Of a DNA stretch of 64,000 nucleotides, positions 23,202 to 34,188 are shown one piece after another; position 1 is the first letter of the stretch; each line of letters opens with the position of its first letter. The notes under the pieces were generated by a model that worked only from the letters and a program-made list of their open reading frames with translations, searched no databases and was not told the DNA's origin. The position numbers and the translations under genes are program-made. The stretch is from positions 7,451,511 to 7,515,510 of the forward strand of contig CM076956.1 in NCBI GenBank assembly GCA_039566865.1, read 5' to 3'. This DNA comes from Aurelia coerulea. Taxonomy: Eukaryota; Cnidaria; Scyphozoa; Semaeostomeae; Ulmaridae.

Positions 23202-23559
23202 GAAAATTAAAAATATCATCAAAAGGCGATATATGTTCGAAAGATTTTTTTGAAACATTGCTTTCAAGCTCACTGTGTGGATAGCCAAAAACGAAACAAA
23301 GCTAGCGATCTGTACCATAGAATCATAACAAAATCGCATAGAATCGTAATCAGAAATCAAATGTTCCTTTGACAATGGGCTTGTCACCAGGAGTTTTTCA
23401 TACAGAATAGATCTCTTTTATGAAAAATCGTTGGAAAGACTGGAGCATGGGTAGGGCCTTCCACTTGGGGTAAATTACCACTATTTTATAGCCTGTGTGA
23501 TGTATTTTAGCTAATTTTAACCAACTACCACTTTTTTCAACTGGGACACAATTATGATT

Positions 23560-23996
23560 ATGGTCTGTCTCAATTTAGATATCACGTGAAAATTCCTAAA
23601 AATAACAACATGTGTGACAGTGTTTTGCATGAGACATTTTGTGTTATCGTTGCAAATCTCAAATGACATTGCCTGTACAAAAAATATAAGGCTAAACATG
23701 GCCTTGTACAGGCCAAGTTTTAGCCTTGTAGAGGGGATTATGACCTTGTTATGAACTTGTACTAACCTTGAAAGAAAATTACAAGGCTATCAGTAAGATT
23801 CCAAGCTGCAACCAGTCTAACGCAAGGTTTCCACGAGGCTTCTACAAGGCTAATTAGCATTTTTCAAGCCATTTACAAGGTTACAGCAAGGCTATTCCAG
23901 GCTATAACAAGGTTACAAGGCCATAACTACAAGGCTTGTACATGGCTATTACATGGCCTTGTATTTTCGTACAGGCGATGTTGAGACAGACCTTAG
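23560..23996. mobile_element. GGTCTGTCTCAA element, host of a nested MITE
   Basis: GGTCTGTCTCAATTTAGATA near 23563 is matched by TTGAGACAGACC near 23992. The 304-bp CCTTGTA element occupies most of the inside. A related single end (TTCTGTCTCAAATTAGACAT) appears near 13613 in DHCR24 intron 2. Confidence 0.6.
23672..23975. mobile_element. 304-bp CCTTGTA-rich MITE, copy 2 (inverted)
   Basis: It matches the copy at 6999-7302 in opposite orientation over its whole length, with ends GCCTGTACAAAAAATATAAG and TTGTATTTTCGTACAGG. Confidence 0.88.
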
Positions 23997-24418
23997 TATC
24001 ATCATTTTTAATGCAAGTAATTTTTTCTACCTTTATACTTAAATCAGACTTCATCGTATCATGTAATTTATATAGTTAATTTGCAGTCACTAACCTTTTA
24101 ACTATGTATAAACATGTGTCTCTTCTTAAATAAATTGAAATTGAATGACTACAGTATGCACTCATTTGCAAGGAACATTCCATCATGTCTTCATCCAAGG
24201 TTCCGTCATGTTCAAATTTTCCTAAAGAGTTCCATCAGTTTGGCTGACCCCTTGAGCCTGACTCAGCTAGCACTCTGTCTCAGCACTCTTGTTGTAGAAA
24301 TTAACTCTGGTTAATTTCTCAAGCATGGATGGTAATTTCAAGGGGAAAAAGTGGCCCAGTGAATGATATATTTCTTGCCCTTCAAATAAAGATAATTCAT
24401 TTTGATGCACTCAGTACC

Positions 24419-25873
24419 TCATAGCTCTTGCTCCTTTGCCTCTTGTTTCTTTCTCAGCTCTTCAGCAGCACAACCCTTGAATGATGTCCATCGTATATCT
24501 CTTTCACCCTCTTCCAGCTACAAAAAATTTTTATATTAAATACTCTCAAGTACTGAATAAACAGGGGAGGGGTGAGAATAATCGGAAGGGGTTGGAAATG
24601 GTTCAATATAGTAATAATCAGGGGTGGAACAATTGGGGGAGGTTTGAAATTTTTGCTAGAAAATTTCACACTTACTTCATTCCACGCATAGAGCTCTTGA
24701 TAACAATGTGGTGCCATGCATTTTCTTATACAGATATCCTGCAAAAGGCCCTCTTCATTGTTCACACATACTTCTTCCTTGCAAACACGCTCCTGTCTGT
24801 TCACAGCTCTGCCCTAAAAAATAAATCAAATCTTTCACCTTGCACAGAGATCATTTGCAAAAAGTGAAAATAGCATTTACCGATTTTCTCTACCAATCTT
24901 TTTGAAAGGTATCTGGCCAAAAAGTAAAACTGAACGCTAGGTATTATACCCATCTCTTCTGTGCATGAATCAAAGTTTATTAATATGTAGAGTAGGTAAA
25001 CATGTATTGTAAGAATTTTATATGGATAAAAAAAAAAAAAAAAAAAAGTTTAGAATGCAGAGTTAAAATTGATAGATGTGCACTGTATATGAAAAGCAAA
25101 TGATGATTGAAGTTTAAAACAACAGCATAAGTTAATCAGGGGCCAGATTGCATTCCTTGATTCTGGCGCGGGGAAGCTCATTCTAAAGTAAATTCTGGTG
25201 AATCTAAATATTGGGGGTTCTTAGTAAATTGTATAAACAAACTGCCACGGTTGGCGCTTTTACAGAGTTATGGCGCAGGTGCAGCTGGAAGCAGTCAAAT
25301 ACAAAGAATGCAAACTGAATCAGGGGTATAGCCAATGGGGGTTGCCAGGCATTACCAGGAATGCTATACCCAGATACCCCCAACTTTTAATGTTTCAAAA
25401 ATTTGTCTCAGTTTTCAACATCAACCAAGGAGCAACCATTTTGTCAGCAAATTTGGGGTATGCAGCATCCCCAGAATGATTTTTGCTGGCCTCACCCCTC
25501 CTATAGACAGTGAATGACTGAGCTCTTTTTTCACAAGCATTTGTCACTGCAGAATCCTTTTCCAGACAGTGTTTCCCTGTGGCAAACCTAACAAAGCGAT
25601 TATGCACGTTTTCCAATTATGTACTGTACTATCATTGTCATCAGTGGGATGATGGGTTCGTCTCAGCAAATGTAGACTATGCCAGATTTCGAGAAAGTTG
25701 CAACTGAAAAGACCATAATGGATACACAAATAAGGCATCCATACCCAAGTTGACTTCTTTCTAAATTGGTATCTTTTGAATTCGAGGTCTTTTGCTGCAC
25801 AATAAAATGCTGTTCTCAAAAATAGGCCTAAGCCAAGCATCGCAATAACGATTCTAAAATGGCTTTGCTCCAT
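24419..25873 (-). CDS. Small secreted cysteine-containing protein, conserved uncharacterised family (3 exons)
   Basis: Exons on the minus strand are 25873-25745, 24813-24676 and 24517-24419 (stop TGA 24421-24419). All junctions are AG/GT and phase 0, giving 121 residues. A hydrophobic N-terminal segment (residues about 6-26, FRIVIAMLGLGLFLRTAFYC) predicts a signal peptide. The mature part carries CIRKCMAPHCYQELYAWNE and then LEEGERDIRWTSFKGC, ending in a charged Lys/Glu-rich tail. I recall a short animal family with this CxRKC...CYxxxY...LEEGExDxR.xSFKGC pattern (possibly DUF4787), but I am not certain of the accession and no function is known to me. It is convergent with DHCR24. The matching phases and the pattern crossing the exon 2/3 junction make the gene model firm even though the function is not. 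Confidence 0.82.
24820..25740. other. Intron 1 of the small secreted-protein gene
   Basis: It contains a pure A-run near 25029-25047 and unique AT-rich sequence. The short frames at 25270-25616 lack splice or homology support. Confidence 0.4.
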
Positions 25874-26457
25874 CTGGAATTAGCTGCAAACCAAGCTACA
25901 GATGAGACGTCTTTTATTAGAACTCGTCACCAAGAGAAAACAGCGAAAGCAGACCAGCATCTCTCGAAAACACCAGAAGACAAATGAGCACCAACAAACT
26001 CTTGGTTGGGCCACAATTTCGTTTCCTGATCACGAACAGCATCAACAACGATAATAAAAACAACCACAACAACATCAAAAGATAACATTGGCAACAAATT
26101 TTGATTGGATGATACCTCGTTTTACAAAGAATTTAGAAAATATGGTACACTCAAATCAGATTTCATTTTCACTTTATCAAAAATTTGCTGCACCATAAAA
26201 TGCAATTTTTCTGATGAAGCGAAAGCGAAACGTAATTTGAGTGTCCTCTATTTTCGAAATTCTCTATTAAATTTATCATTTATATAGTTTATAGGAAAGA
26301 GCTCATGATTTGTCGTAAATTCTACAAAATGTACAAAAACATCGTTACAGAATTTGATGGATATTCATACTTTAGCTGCAATTTTTTCAGGATTCTCTTC
26401 CAAAGCTCCCTTATCCCGATTCCCTTCCCCACATCACGCACGTCTTAATGATCATAA
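25874..26457. promoter_or_regulatory. Upstream region of the small secreted-protein gene
   Basis: About 580 bases lie between the gene's start codon and the next mobile element. It is AC-rich around 26000-26090 (many CAACAA and ACAAC words). I see no definite TATA box or element ends, so the promoter call is by position only. Confidence 0.3.
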
Positions 26458-26997
26458 TACACGTATTTTTTCATAAGAAAGCGCTCATAACAAACGGAAG
26501 GCTGAATTTTTCAAAAGTTAAGAAACAACCCTACCTGAACAGGGCCTCCGACAACGGGGGAGCCCCCCACTTTTTTGCAAATCATGCGGTTCTGAAAGGC
26601 AGCTGATCATGTTGTGCTGTGGTAATTTTTCTGTATCAAATTTGGCCCCCCTACTTTTCTGATCTTGTCGGGGGCCTTGCTGAATTTAGAAAGCTAAGAA
26701 ACTTTTGTAATTTGCAGTTTTAATTTTCCTATCGCACTCAAAAATGTTTTGACGCTGTACAGTTATAGCAACTGTTTAGACATTATTTTGAATGCGAATT
26801 ATGTTATTTACTTGTTTTGAGATCTTACTAAGTGATTTGGGAACGCTTTAGACAAATAAAATTAACTCTACACTTCCAGAAATAGAAATATAAGAATCAT
26901 AAGAAACCTTTGGTAGCAAAATGGCCCAAAAATTTAAGAAACTGCCTTCCAGGGCCTACCAGCCCGGACCTCAGTTTCTTATAAAAGAATCCGTGTA
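26458..26997. mobile_element. TACACG/TAAGAAA MITE, variant 2
   Basis: The ends are TACACGTATTTTTTCATAAG and TTTCTTATAAAAGAATCCGTGTA. The interior shares AAAAATTTAAGAAACTGCCT and AAATAATGTCTAAACAGTTGC-like text with the inverse of 31446-31836, so these two form one subfamily. Confidence 0.8.
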
Positions 26998-27344
26998 GTT
27001 CAATTATGCATTCGATGTATAAAGCTTCCAAGTGCAAGATATCTAGGTGTGCTAATGGATATTGTTTCAAGACCCTTCAAAACTGGTAAATAACGTTTTT
27101 TCAAGAATCTCTCGAATTTCTTAGTGGGGATTTAATAATTCCACAAAGTTTACCTGAGCACACAGAGGCTCAGTAACTGGATATAATATTTCATAAAAGT
27201 GGGACGAAATGGACTTAATATACCCAAACAAGACTTAGCTTCGCATGATAATATTAAAACCAGGAGATAAATTAAATCTAGGCAATGAAACACACACTTC
27301 TCTTGTTGGGTCAGCCGTTCATCTTACGAAGACTACAAAGTTAG

Positions 27345-28549
27345 GTGTACCGGGTCTCCATTTGTGTGGCTGCTGTGGAGGAGCTGTAGCTTTTATTTGT
27401 CTGGGTTTTTACACAGTTGCATAGAATCACGGGGGGGGGGGGGGTTCTTCCATAGTAAAAGTACCTGGGGGTGTGCCGCGAGCAAGGGTATACTTTTCCG
27501 GACTTCTAGTCTAGCCAAGGGAATACTTTTTCGCAATTTTGGCCTACAACGGTCTAGCCAAGGGTATCATTTTTGACAATATTGGTCTAGCGAACAGTCA
27601 TGATATCATTTTTGGTACAAATTGGACAATATTGGTCCAAGAAATTGTCAAAATTGGTCTAGCCAAGGGTACCATTTGCGTAAAAATTGGTCCAGAGAAT
27701 GGTCAAATTGGTCTAGCCAAGGGTACCATTTTCGTAAAAGTTAGTCTACCTAGCCAACAGTACCATTTTGAATATGCTCGCGGCAAACCCCTACCCAAAA
27801 TTTCGCCAAGAACCCCCCCCTCCGTGCATAGAACTTCAACTTAGAGTGTGAGACTTGTCAGAGTTAATGTGACAACTGGATGTCGATCCATGGTAGAAGA
27901 GAGGCAAGTGGTTGCTTCAATAACAGCACTGACTGTTCTCCAATGATGTCAAAATTTAGTAAATTTTCAAAAAGGGTTCTAGCGTTGTATTCAATTTTTT
28001 TCTGAATTTTCGAAAGGGTTAATAGTGCTGATTAACTACAAGATAGCACTGTCAACTCTTTAAAAAATGAGAAAATACGCTTTCTTCACGAGAAAACTGC
28101 GCTTTCTTGAGCCCTCTGCGGTGGTGCTGTTCGAAATTAATGCGTGAACTTGCGTGATCGTAACAGGGCGATGGAATGAAGATATCGCGATTTAATCGCT
28201 GTGTTTTTCGACAACGATTTTACGGAATACGGTGGCTAAAGGTACAAACTGGTTTCTTTATCTTAAGCTATGAATTCAGGAATATTTCAAGAGTAATACC
28301 TTTGCCGATAAATTTTTTTCAGGACAAGTAACTCAAGGTTTCTTTTTCAGTGATCGGAACAGGGCGATGGGGCATGGGGCTCTAGAAAATATATGAATAT
28401 GACGCTAGAACTCCTTTTTTCAAAAATATTGCTTGTCAGATTGACTCAATCAAGGTCTCAAACTCTAAGTTGAAGCCTGAATTATACAACTGTGTAAAAG
28501 CCAAGACAATTAGAGCTACAGCTACTGGGCAGCAGCCACACTAATAGGG
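27345..28549. mobile_element. Fold-back pair around a hAT-like MITE
   Basis: The left arm (GTGTGGCTGCTGTGGAGGAG, GCTGTAGCTTTTA, TTTTACACAGTTG, then CTTCAACTTAGAG after the insertion) is matched by the inverse at 28455-28545. The left arm is split by the hAT-like element at 27428-27826. The roughly 500-base centre (27900-28450) holds no gene I can support. Confidence 0.7.
27428..27826. mobile_element. hAT-like MITE with G homopolymer, copy 2 (inverted)
   Basis: The ends are CACGGGGGG and CCCCCCTCCGTG. The 8-bp flanks are CATAGAAT and CATAGAAC, one mismatch apart. The interior matches the inverse of 17068-17469 (CTAGCCAAGGGTA units, GTGCCGCGAGCA near the end). Confidence 0.85.
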
Positions 28550-28639
28550 CACAATGTTTTGGACACCCTGTAGATTCATTACAATCAGTGAGTGTCAAGT
28601 GGGCCTTGCGTTTGATAAGATAATACAAGGTATTTCATC

Positions 28640-29050
28640 GCTGCAACTATGTTCACGAGAGTCAACAACTCTACCATTCGTTCTCTTAGAAACGCTGAAG
28701 TCAATCTCAGGTTGCCATTATCAAAATCGGCAGGGGGCAGAAATATTTCGCGTAGCGAGGTGCCAAGCTCTGGAACAGTCTTGGCCCTGAGATCAGAAAT
28801 ACTTCAACCTTGAGATCGTTTAAAAAGAAGGTGCAACCACGAATTTCATTCCCCAATTCTTTTCTGTTTTCTTTCGTTTATTTATGACAAATTGTAATTA
28901 GTTTAGGTTTAGGTTTTATAGCAAATTTCGTTTTTATTGTAAATTAGTAGTTATTTGTAAGTTTTTAGCATGGCCTCCTGTAAATCAATTATTATTATTG
29001 AAGGGCTACCATGGGTAAAAAAATGAAACGAAATGAAATGAATGAAATGC
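28640..29050 (+). mobile_element. LINE 3' end fragment
   Basis: The sequence aligns with the 3' part of the LINE at the right edge of the window. With frameshifts it encodes MFTRVNNST and LRSEILQP, followed by a 3' UTR with TTATTATTGAAGGGCTACC and a tail of ATGAA units after CATGGGTAAAAAA. It is 5'-truncated, as is usual for non-LTR elements. Confidence 0.85.
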
Positions 29051-30248
29051 AACTTCCGTACCACGCAAATGTTTATGGAAGATAAAAAGCTGAAAAATCC
29101 AGTCCAGTTTTGAAAGTAGAATGCTGGCATTTAAGGGGGAGCAAGGAACCATGAGACCAAGGACTCCTCCCAATCAGAGCCTTATGACTGTATCGAATCA
29201 TCGAGAGACAAGACACAAATGACGCATATAGCTCTCTATATATTGCTATCGATATACCTTACAACTAAATGTAAAAGGATATACCGTTACATCTTAGGCA
29301 TTTTATGGTAATCACTTATTAATACCAAGTAGGTTTACAACTTACAGAGCCACGCATTTCAACCACAGAATTCATCAGAAAATGTTTCAACTTCTACACA
29401 AATAAAGCGAAAGTCATACAAAGCAAATCTTTGCGTCAAGGACCTGACACTTCAGTTAAACGTTATTTGATTAGAGATCAAACCATGATAAATTTACGTT
29501 TAAAGTTAGCAAATACTAATTTAAAGATCGAAGAACTTATCCTGTTTTCATGGTCAACAAGTATTTTCCATCAGAATAAATGACGTAGGATGACTTTATG
29601 GTGAAAGTGACACCATTTCAAACCAGTTGAACTTTTATATGGTAGACAGGATTTTTCTACGAAAATTGCGACAGCTTTAATTGAATACAGCTGTAGAGAT
29701 ACTCCTTAACACAGTCTGAAATGTAAAGCATTACATCCTTCAAAGTTTGACTTAATTTTTGATACCTTACTTGCCAATGTCGGTGCTTTTTGAGAGGTGA
29801 GATGTTACACAGAAATTTTACCATCTCCTTTCCTGCTGGATAGAGTCGTTTATAAAGGCTCTGCATGGAATCTCAGCTCTGAAATCAGTCGGAAAAGTTG
29901 TAAATCGTTAGTTGCCAACAGAAAAGTCGCGTTTGTTTCCAATCAACATTGCAACGGGGGGAGGGGGGGGGGGGGCAAAAAACCTTATTTTTTGTCAATG
30001 GCTCAATAATTTTGCAACTGATTGTAGGTACCGGGAACTATTCTCAATTCAATTTTAATAGGAGAAAAGCAAATTCAGTATTGCTAGATTCAATCAAATC
30101 TGTAACAATCTTTTAGCACATTTGATACCACATACAATTGAAATCTGATAACTTTTATGATCCTGTCGTGCAAAGAAGACTTTCTTCATCAGGATGATTT
30201 AGACTACCAAAGCTTAGGCATCGAAAGAAGCAAGCCTAAATAAATGGT
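29051..30248. other. Mostly unannotated stretch
   Basis: Besides the weak exon candidates it contains a G-run at about 29956-29974. The remainder is AT-rich with no recognised element ends. Confidence 0.35.
29346..29866 (-). CDS. Possible two exons of an unidentified gene
   Basis: The minus strand has an acceptor (CTGATTTCAG) just upstream, an ATG at 29866 and 32 open codons (SLYKRLYPAGKEMVKF, then PLKKHRHWQ) to a GTAAGG donor after 29771. A second 48-base exon (29393-29346) has a TTTGTGTAG acceptor and GTAAGT donor, encodes KLKHFLMNSVVEMRGS and joins in phase 0. I recognise no family and found no further exons. The splice signals could be chance. Confidence 0.25.
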
Positions 30249-30842
30249 ATACCGGGTGAGCCAGAAAAAAGTTCCCACTTTCGAAAATTCGTAGCACCAC
30301 AAATACTTAATGGATTTGAATGATTCAAATTCTAGTTAAAAGCTAAAAGATCGAAGAATTTTTGTGGTGTTTTTTCGTCTCGTTACGAGCACTGCAAATA
30401 TAGGTAAATTCAACTTCACAAAAATTTCATTGTTGCAAAATGACTGAAAAAGGGCCTAAAATACTTGATCAAATCTTTAGGACTCTCCTCCCGCAGAGCA
30501 ATACGCACGGAGGTCTCACCTCTCTCACGAGTTAAAAATACTTTCAATCCCATGGCAATAAATATGCAGACGATATCTCTCACTCATGAGAAATTGCATT
30601 TTCTCCATTGTTCTGAGCGAGGAGTCCTTTATGATTTGATCAAGTATTTTAGGCATTTTTCAAACCATGTTTTCATAAACTTGAATTTACCATTTTTTCC
30701 AGTTCTCGTAAGAAGGTGAGAAAGATAACAAAAATACTTCGATCTTTTGGCTGTCAAGCAAATATTGATTCATTCGAATCCATCCAGTACTCTTGATTCT
30801 ATAAATTTTCAAAAGTAAGAACTTTTTTCTGGTTCACCCATC
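30249..30842. mobile_element. CCGGGTGAGCCAGAAA fold-back element, copy 1
   Basis: It begins TACCGGGTGAGCCAGAAAAA, then GTTCCCACTTTCGAAAATTC, and ends with the decayed inverse (TTTTCTGGTTCACCCA). Both arms carry inverted AAAGATCGAAG-type and CGGAGGTCTCACCTCTC-type text. A close copy is at 48946-49569. Confidence 0.83.
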
Positions 30843-31445
30843 ACTTATATCATTATTTTCTAATTCATTGCATTCAACCGAAAATAACTTTATTTATTAA
30901 CTAAACTACAATACACATATAGTAGTGAGGTCAGTCTAGCAAGATTGTATATAGGTATGCCATATAGAGCTAACACGGAAAGCACATCATTCCTATCGCT
31001 CGTACGTTCATTTGATACATGTAACCTGAATCTCTGAAAACAGGGAGGGGATGGGCGGGAGGGATCCTATCTTTCATAAAAGTACTTGCTATCGACCTGT
31101 GATTCTCCACGCCTTGAAGAGCTTTTTATATTTGCCTACAAGCACGCCTCCACGGAGATCGTGCAACAGTATTCCCTTAAGACATTTAACAATGCTACTA
31201 CAAAATATTTCCCTGTTGTACTGTTAATAAATTCATTTATTATATGAAAACATATAAATATGAGGCGTAAATATAACCAAGGTATAACAGCAGCTAAATC
31301 TTTCTTTAAATCGAATGGCATGAATTGCATGATATTGATAGTCAAACTCTCAAATTTTTCAAAAACAAAATGCAGGAAATGCAACATGAAAAATCTATAT
31401 AACGACACACGTAGTACATATAAAAAAAACTCTTATTTTCCTGTA
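30843..31445. other. No recognised gene or element
   Basis: This is AT-rich sequence with a short purine-rich patch at 31041-31065. The 70-90-codon frames here have no support. Confidence 0.4.
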
Positions 31446-31836
31446 TACACTCATTTTTTTATAAGAAACTAAGGTCCGTGGCTGGTAGGCAGTTTCTTAA
31501 ATTTTTGGGCCATTTAGCTACCAAAAGTTTCTTATGTGTTTCTTATATTTTTGATTCCCGCAATGTAGAGTTAATTTTTTTTTGTCTAAAGGGCTCCAAA
31601 ATTACTCAGTAAGATCTCAAAACGAGTAAATAACATGATTCGCACTCAAAATAATGTCCAAACAGTTGCTATAACTGTACTATGTCAAAACATTTTTGTG
31701 TGCGACGGGAAAATTAAAACTGTAAATCAAAAAAATTTCTTAGCATTTTTCAATTCAGAGAGGGTTGTTTCTTAGCTTTCGAAAATTGAGCCTGCCATTT
31801 CTTATAAGCGGTTTCTTATTAAAAAAAATGAGTGTA
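31446..31836. mobile_element. TACACT/TAAGAAAC MITE, variant 2 (inverted)
   Basis: The ends are TACACTCATTTTTTTATAAG and its inverse ending AAAATGAGTGTA. The interior corresponds to the inverse of 26458-26997. Confidence 0.82.
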
Positions 31837-32704
31837 ATATTCTTAGAGGGAAACTCAATACTTTTATGGTATCTTGTTTATCGATGGCTTATATATCCTT
31901 CGATTCCCTTTAATTTAGAAATTTAAAACAAGAACTGTTTTATTTTTATCAACAATATTTCAGAAACTGATGCTAAAGCTTCTATTAGAAAGCATTCAGT
32001 ATATTAGTAGAGATGTAGATGTGTATGAAAGAAGCCCTGGCTACTTTCCCATAATGGCTTTTTCTAAGTTGTGTAGCATGGACTTCGGTCAAAACTGGGT
32101 TCGTTTATTTTTGTCCTCAGGACGAAGGTGGGGTTTCCGCCCCTGCTCAAAAGTAAATTAGGTTGCCTCGGGGCTAATCCCATGAAAACGACGTTAACAT
32201 TATATACTTTCGATATCTTTTAATTCTGTTGACAACTGCATTTCTATAAGCATTGCACCATTTGCGTGATCTCTCAGCAACAGAAAATCTTTGGCCGATC
32301 TTAAATGTTACGATAAACAATTGCTTTCTCCTTCTTATATTCTTGATCTACTAAAAGATTGAAATTGGTCCAAGTTTAATCTCGAGTTGGCTCAATAAAC
32401 CCACTCTTTAGGAATTGTTGATCAAAGGGCAAGCATCTAACCAAATGTTTAAAGGACCAAAGCTCTTTTTTGTGCCACTTGATTCACCTCTAGCTACCTA
32501 ATTTATTTTCAGCTTGCTGTCTTTTCATAGTCTTTGACATATCCTAGTCCCTTTGATCCTCGGGAAATCTATACTAGGACCTACGAGTAATTAGATATCA
32601 CGAAAGGCTTGTGTTGTTAGATTTTAACGAGGAAAGCAAGGAACTATCTACTGGGCGGGTGTTTTAATTGCCACAAAAACAACAATCAACGATGTGCTTC
32701 CCTG
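31837..32704. other. No supported gene
   Basis: A 63-codon frame at 31970-32161 follows a TTTCAG acceptor-like site, but it has no recognisable homology and no donor. The rest is featureless. Confidence 0.35.
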
Positions 32705-32968
32705 CACAGGGGAGGAGGGGGGGGGGGGGTGTTCTTCCATTAGCGAACGGTCATGACATCATATTCGGTATATTTTGACAATATTGGTCCAGAGAATGGT
32801 CAAAATTGGTCTAGCCAAGAGTGCCATTTTCGTAAAAATTGGTCCAGTGAATGGTTAAATTGGTCTAGCCAAGGGTACTATTTCATAAAAATTGATCTAG
32901 CCTACGGTACCATTTTGAATATGGTCGCGGCAGACCCCTACCCAAAATTTAGCCAAGAACCCCCCGTG
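32705..32968. mobile_element. hAT-like MITE, internally deleted copy 3
   Basis: The ends are CACAGGGGAGG and CCCCCCGTG, with a perfect 8-bp duplication CTTCCCTG (32697-32704, 32969-32976). At 264 bases it lacks about 135 bases present in copies 1 and 2, but keeps the TTGGTCTAGCCAAG units. Confidence 0.9.
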
Positions 32969-33898
32969 CTTCCCTGCTTATTACGGAATACAAATAATCG
33001 CCTTTAAGGACGTACACCTTTTCAGGACAAGGCAAGGTAGATGCAATACTGTCAGGATCTGACTGTCAATCGTTGCATTTTGTCTTTTTGAACCAAACCT
33101 TTGTCTTTATTTTAGATGATACTTTCCCTTTGCAGAAGGCTTTTCGAAACGAGGATGGCTCGTGTACAAGCAGACCATTATTTCATTGCCACATTAAGGG
33201 CACTTGAAGATTGATAGAAAGTCAAGATGGGGAGGGCAATTGTAGAGGAATATTAGAAAAAATATTGGCAAAAGGGGCCTTTGCAGTGCTTTGCAAGTGC
33301 CATTTTCGTTGTGGCCGTTTTCCTTGGAGGCCATTTTCGTGGACCATGAAAATTGCGACAACAAAGGGACCATTAAACGATGTATTCGCAAAGCATGCTG
33401 GTTGGAAAAGCTACTTTGACCCTTTCATGCAAAGAGGGAACACATGGCTAAATGATGACCGATGCGAAATGATATATCATCAGAGGGCTGTCTCTTCGGA
33501 TATTTATCTCATTTGATTCATTTTCTACATTTCATTTCATTCTATCAAGAATGCTTCTGGAAGATACCCCCAGCAAAATATCAATCTGCATTGGATTCTG
33601 CTATTGCATTGGCAGTTGTAACGGGATGTCACAGGCTTGGATATGAATAAGTTTCACGAAAGTGCAAGGATCCCCTTGGGACGCAAACAAGGAAAATTTG
33701 TGCAAAATCAAAGGAGCTATCAACAATCAAATATGAGCATCTTAAGAAAATTCAAGTAGAGAGTCAAATTCTTAGTTTATCATCAAATAATATTTCTACG
33801 CATTTTTTCAAATATGAAAATATTCAGAAAGAGTATTGAAAAAATACCATAAACCAACAAAATCAAGTTTTTAACCCCTAAATATGCTGCAATTATAA
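32969..33898. other. Unassigned region
   Basis: The 100-codon plus frame 33211-33516 and minus frame 33194-33391 overlap each other and match nothing I know. No repeat ends were recognised. Confidence 0.35.
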
Positions 33899-34188
33899 TG
33901 GTCCACCCACAATGTGTTTCATATCTGCTTCCAACGTTTCCTGACATTCACTTTGATCAGTGTCACTTGCAAGTCTATGACCCCCTAGTTAAGCTACAGT
34001 TACAATGGTCCAGCTGCAATGTAGTTTATATCTCCATCCAACACCTTTTGACTTTACCTTTGATCAGTGACACTTGCAAGTCTGCAACCCCCTAGATAAG
34101 GTACGAATACAATGGTCCAACCACAACGCACTTCATAGCTCCTTCCAATGTCTTCTAACCTCCGCCCTGATCAGTGACACTTGCAAGC
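33899..34188. repeat. Three tandem ~107-bp repeats leading into an ORF start
   Basis: Units start at about 33899, 34005 and 34112 with AATGGTCCA. Each contains a TTTGATCAGTGNCACTTGCAAG block near its end and, in the first two, GACCCCCTAGNTAAG. The third unit runs into the ATG of the 265-codon frame at 34174, so the putative promoter or leader of that gene is itself a tandem repeat. Confidence 0.75.

Larger units (their letters stand above)
22063..23263. mobile_element. Composite nest of palindromic elements
   Basis: The outer inverted arms are CAATGTTTCAAAAAAATC (about 22065) and GATTTTTTTGAAACATTG (about 23245), each adjoining a CATCGCCTTTTGATGA-like segment. Between them, packed end to end, lie the GGGACAG element (22132-22682), a hairpin (22683-22841) and another fold-back (22842-23201). 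The nest starts about 130 bases after the DHCR24 stop. Confidence 0.7.
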
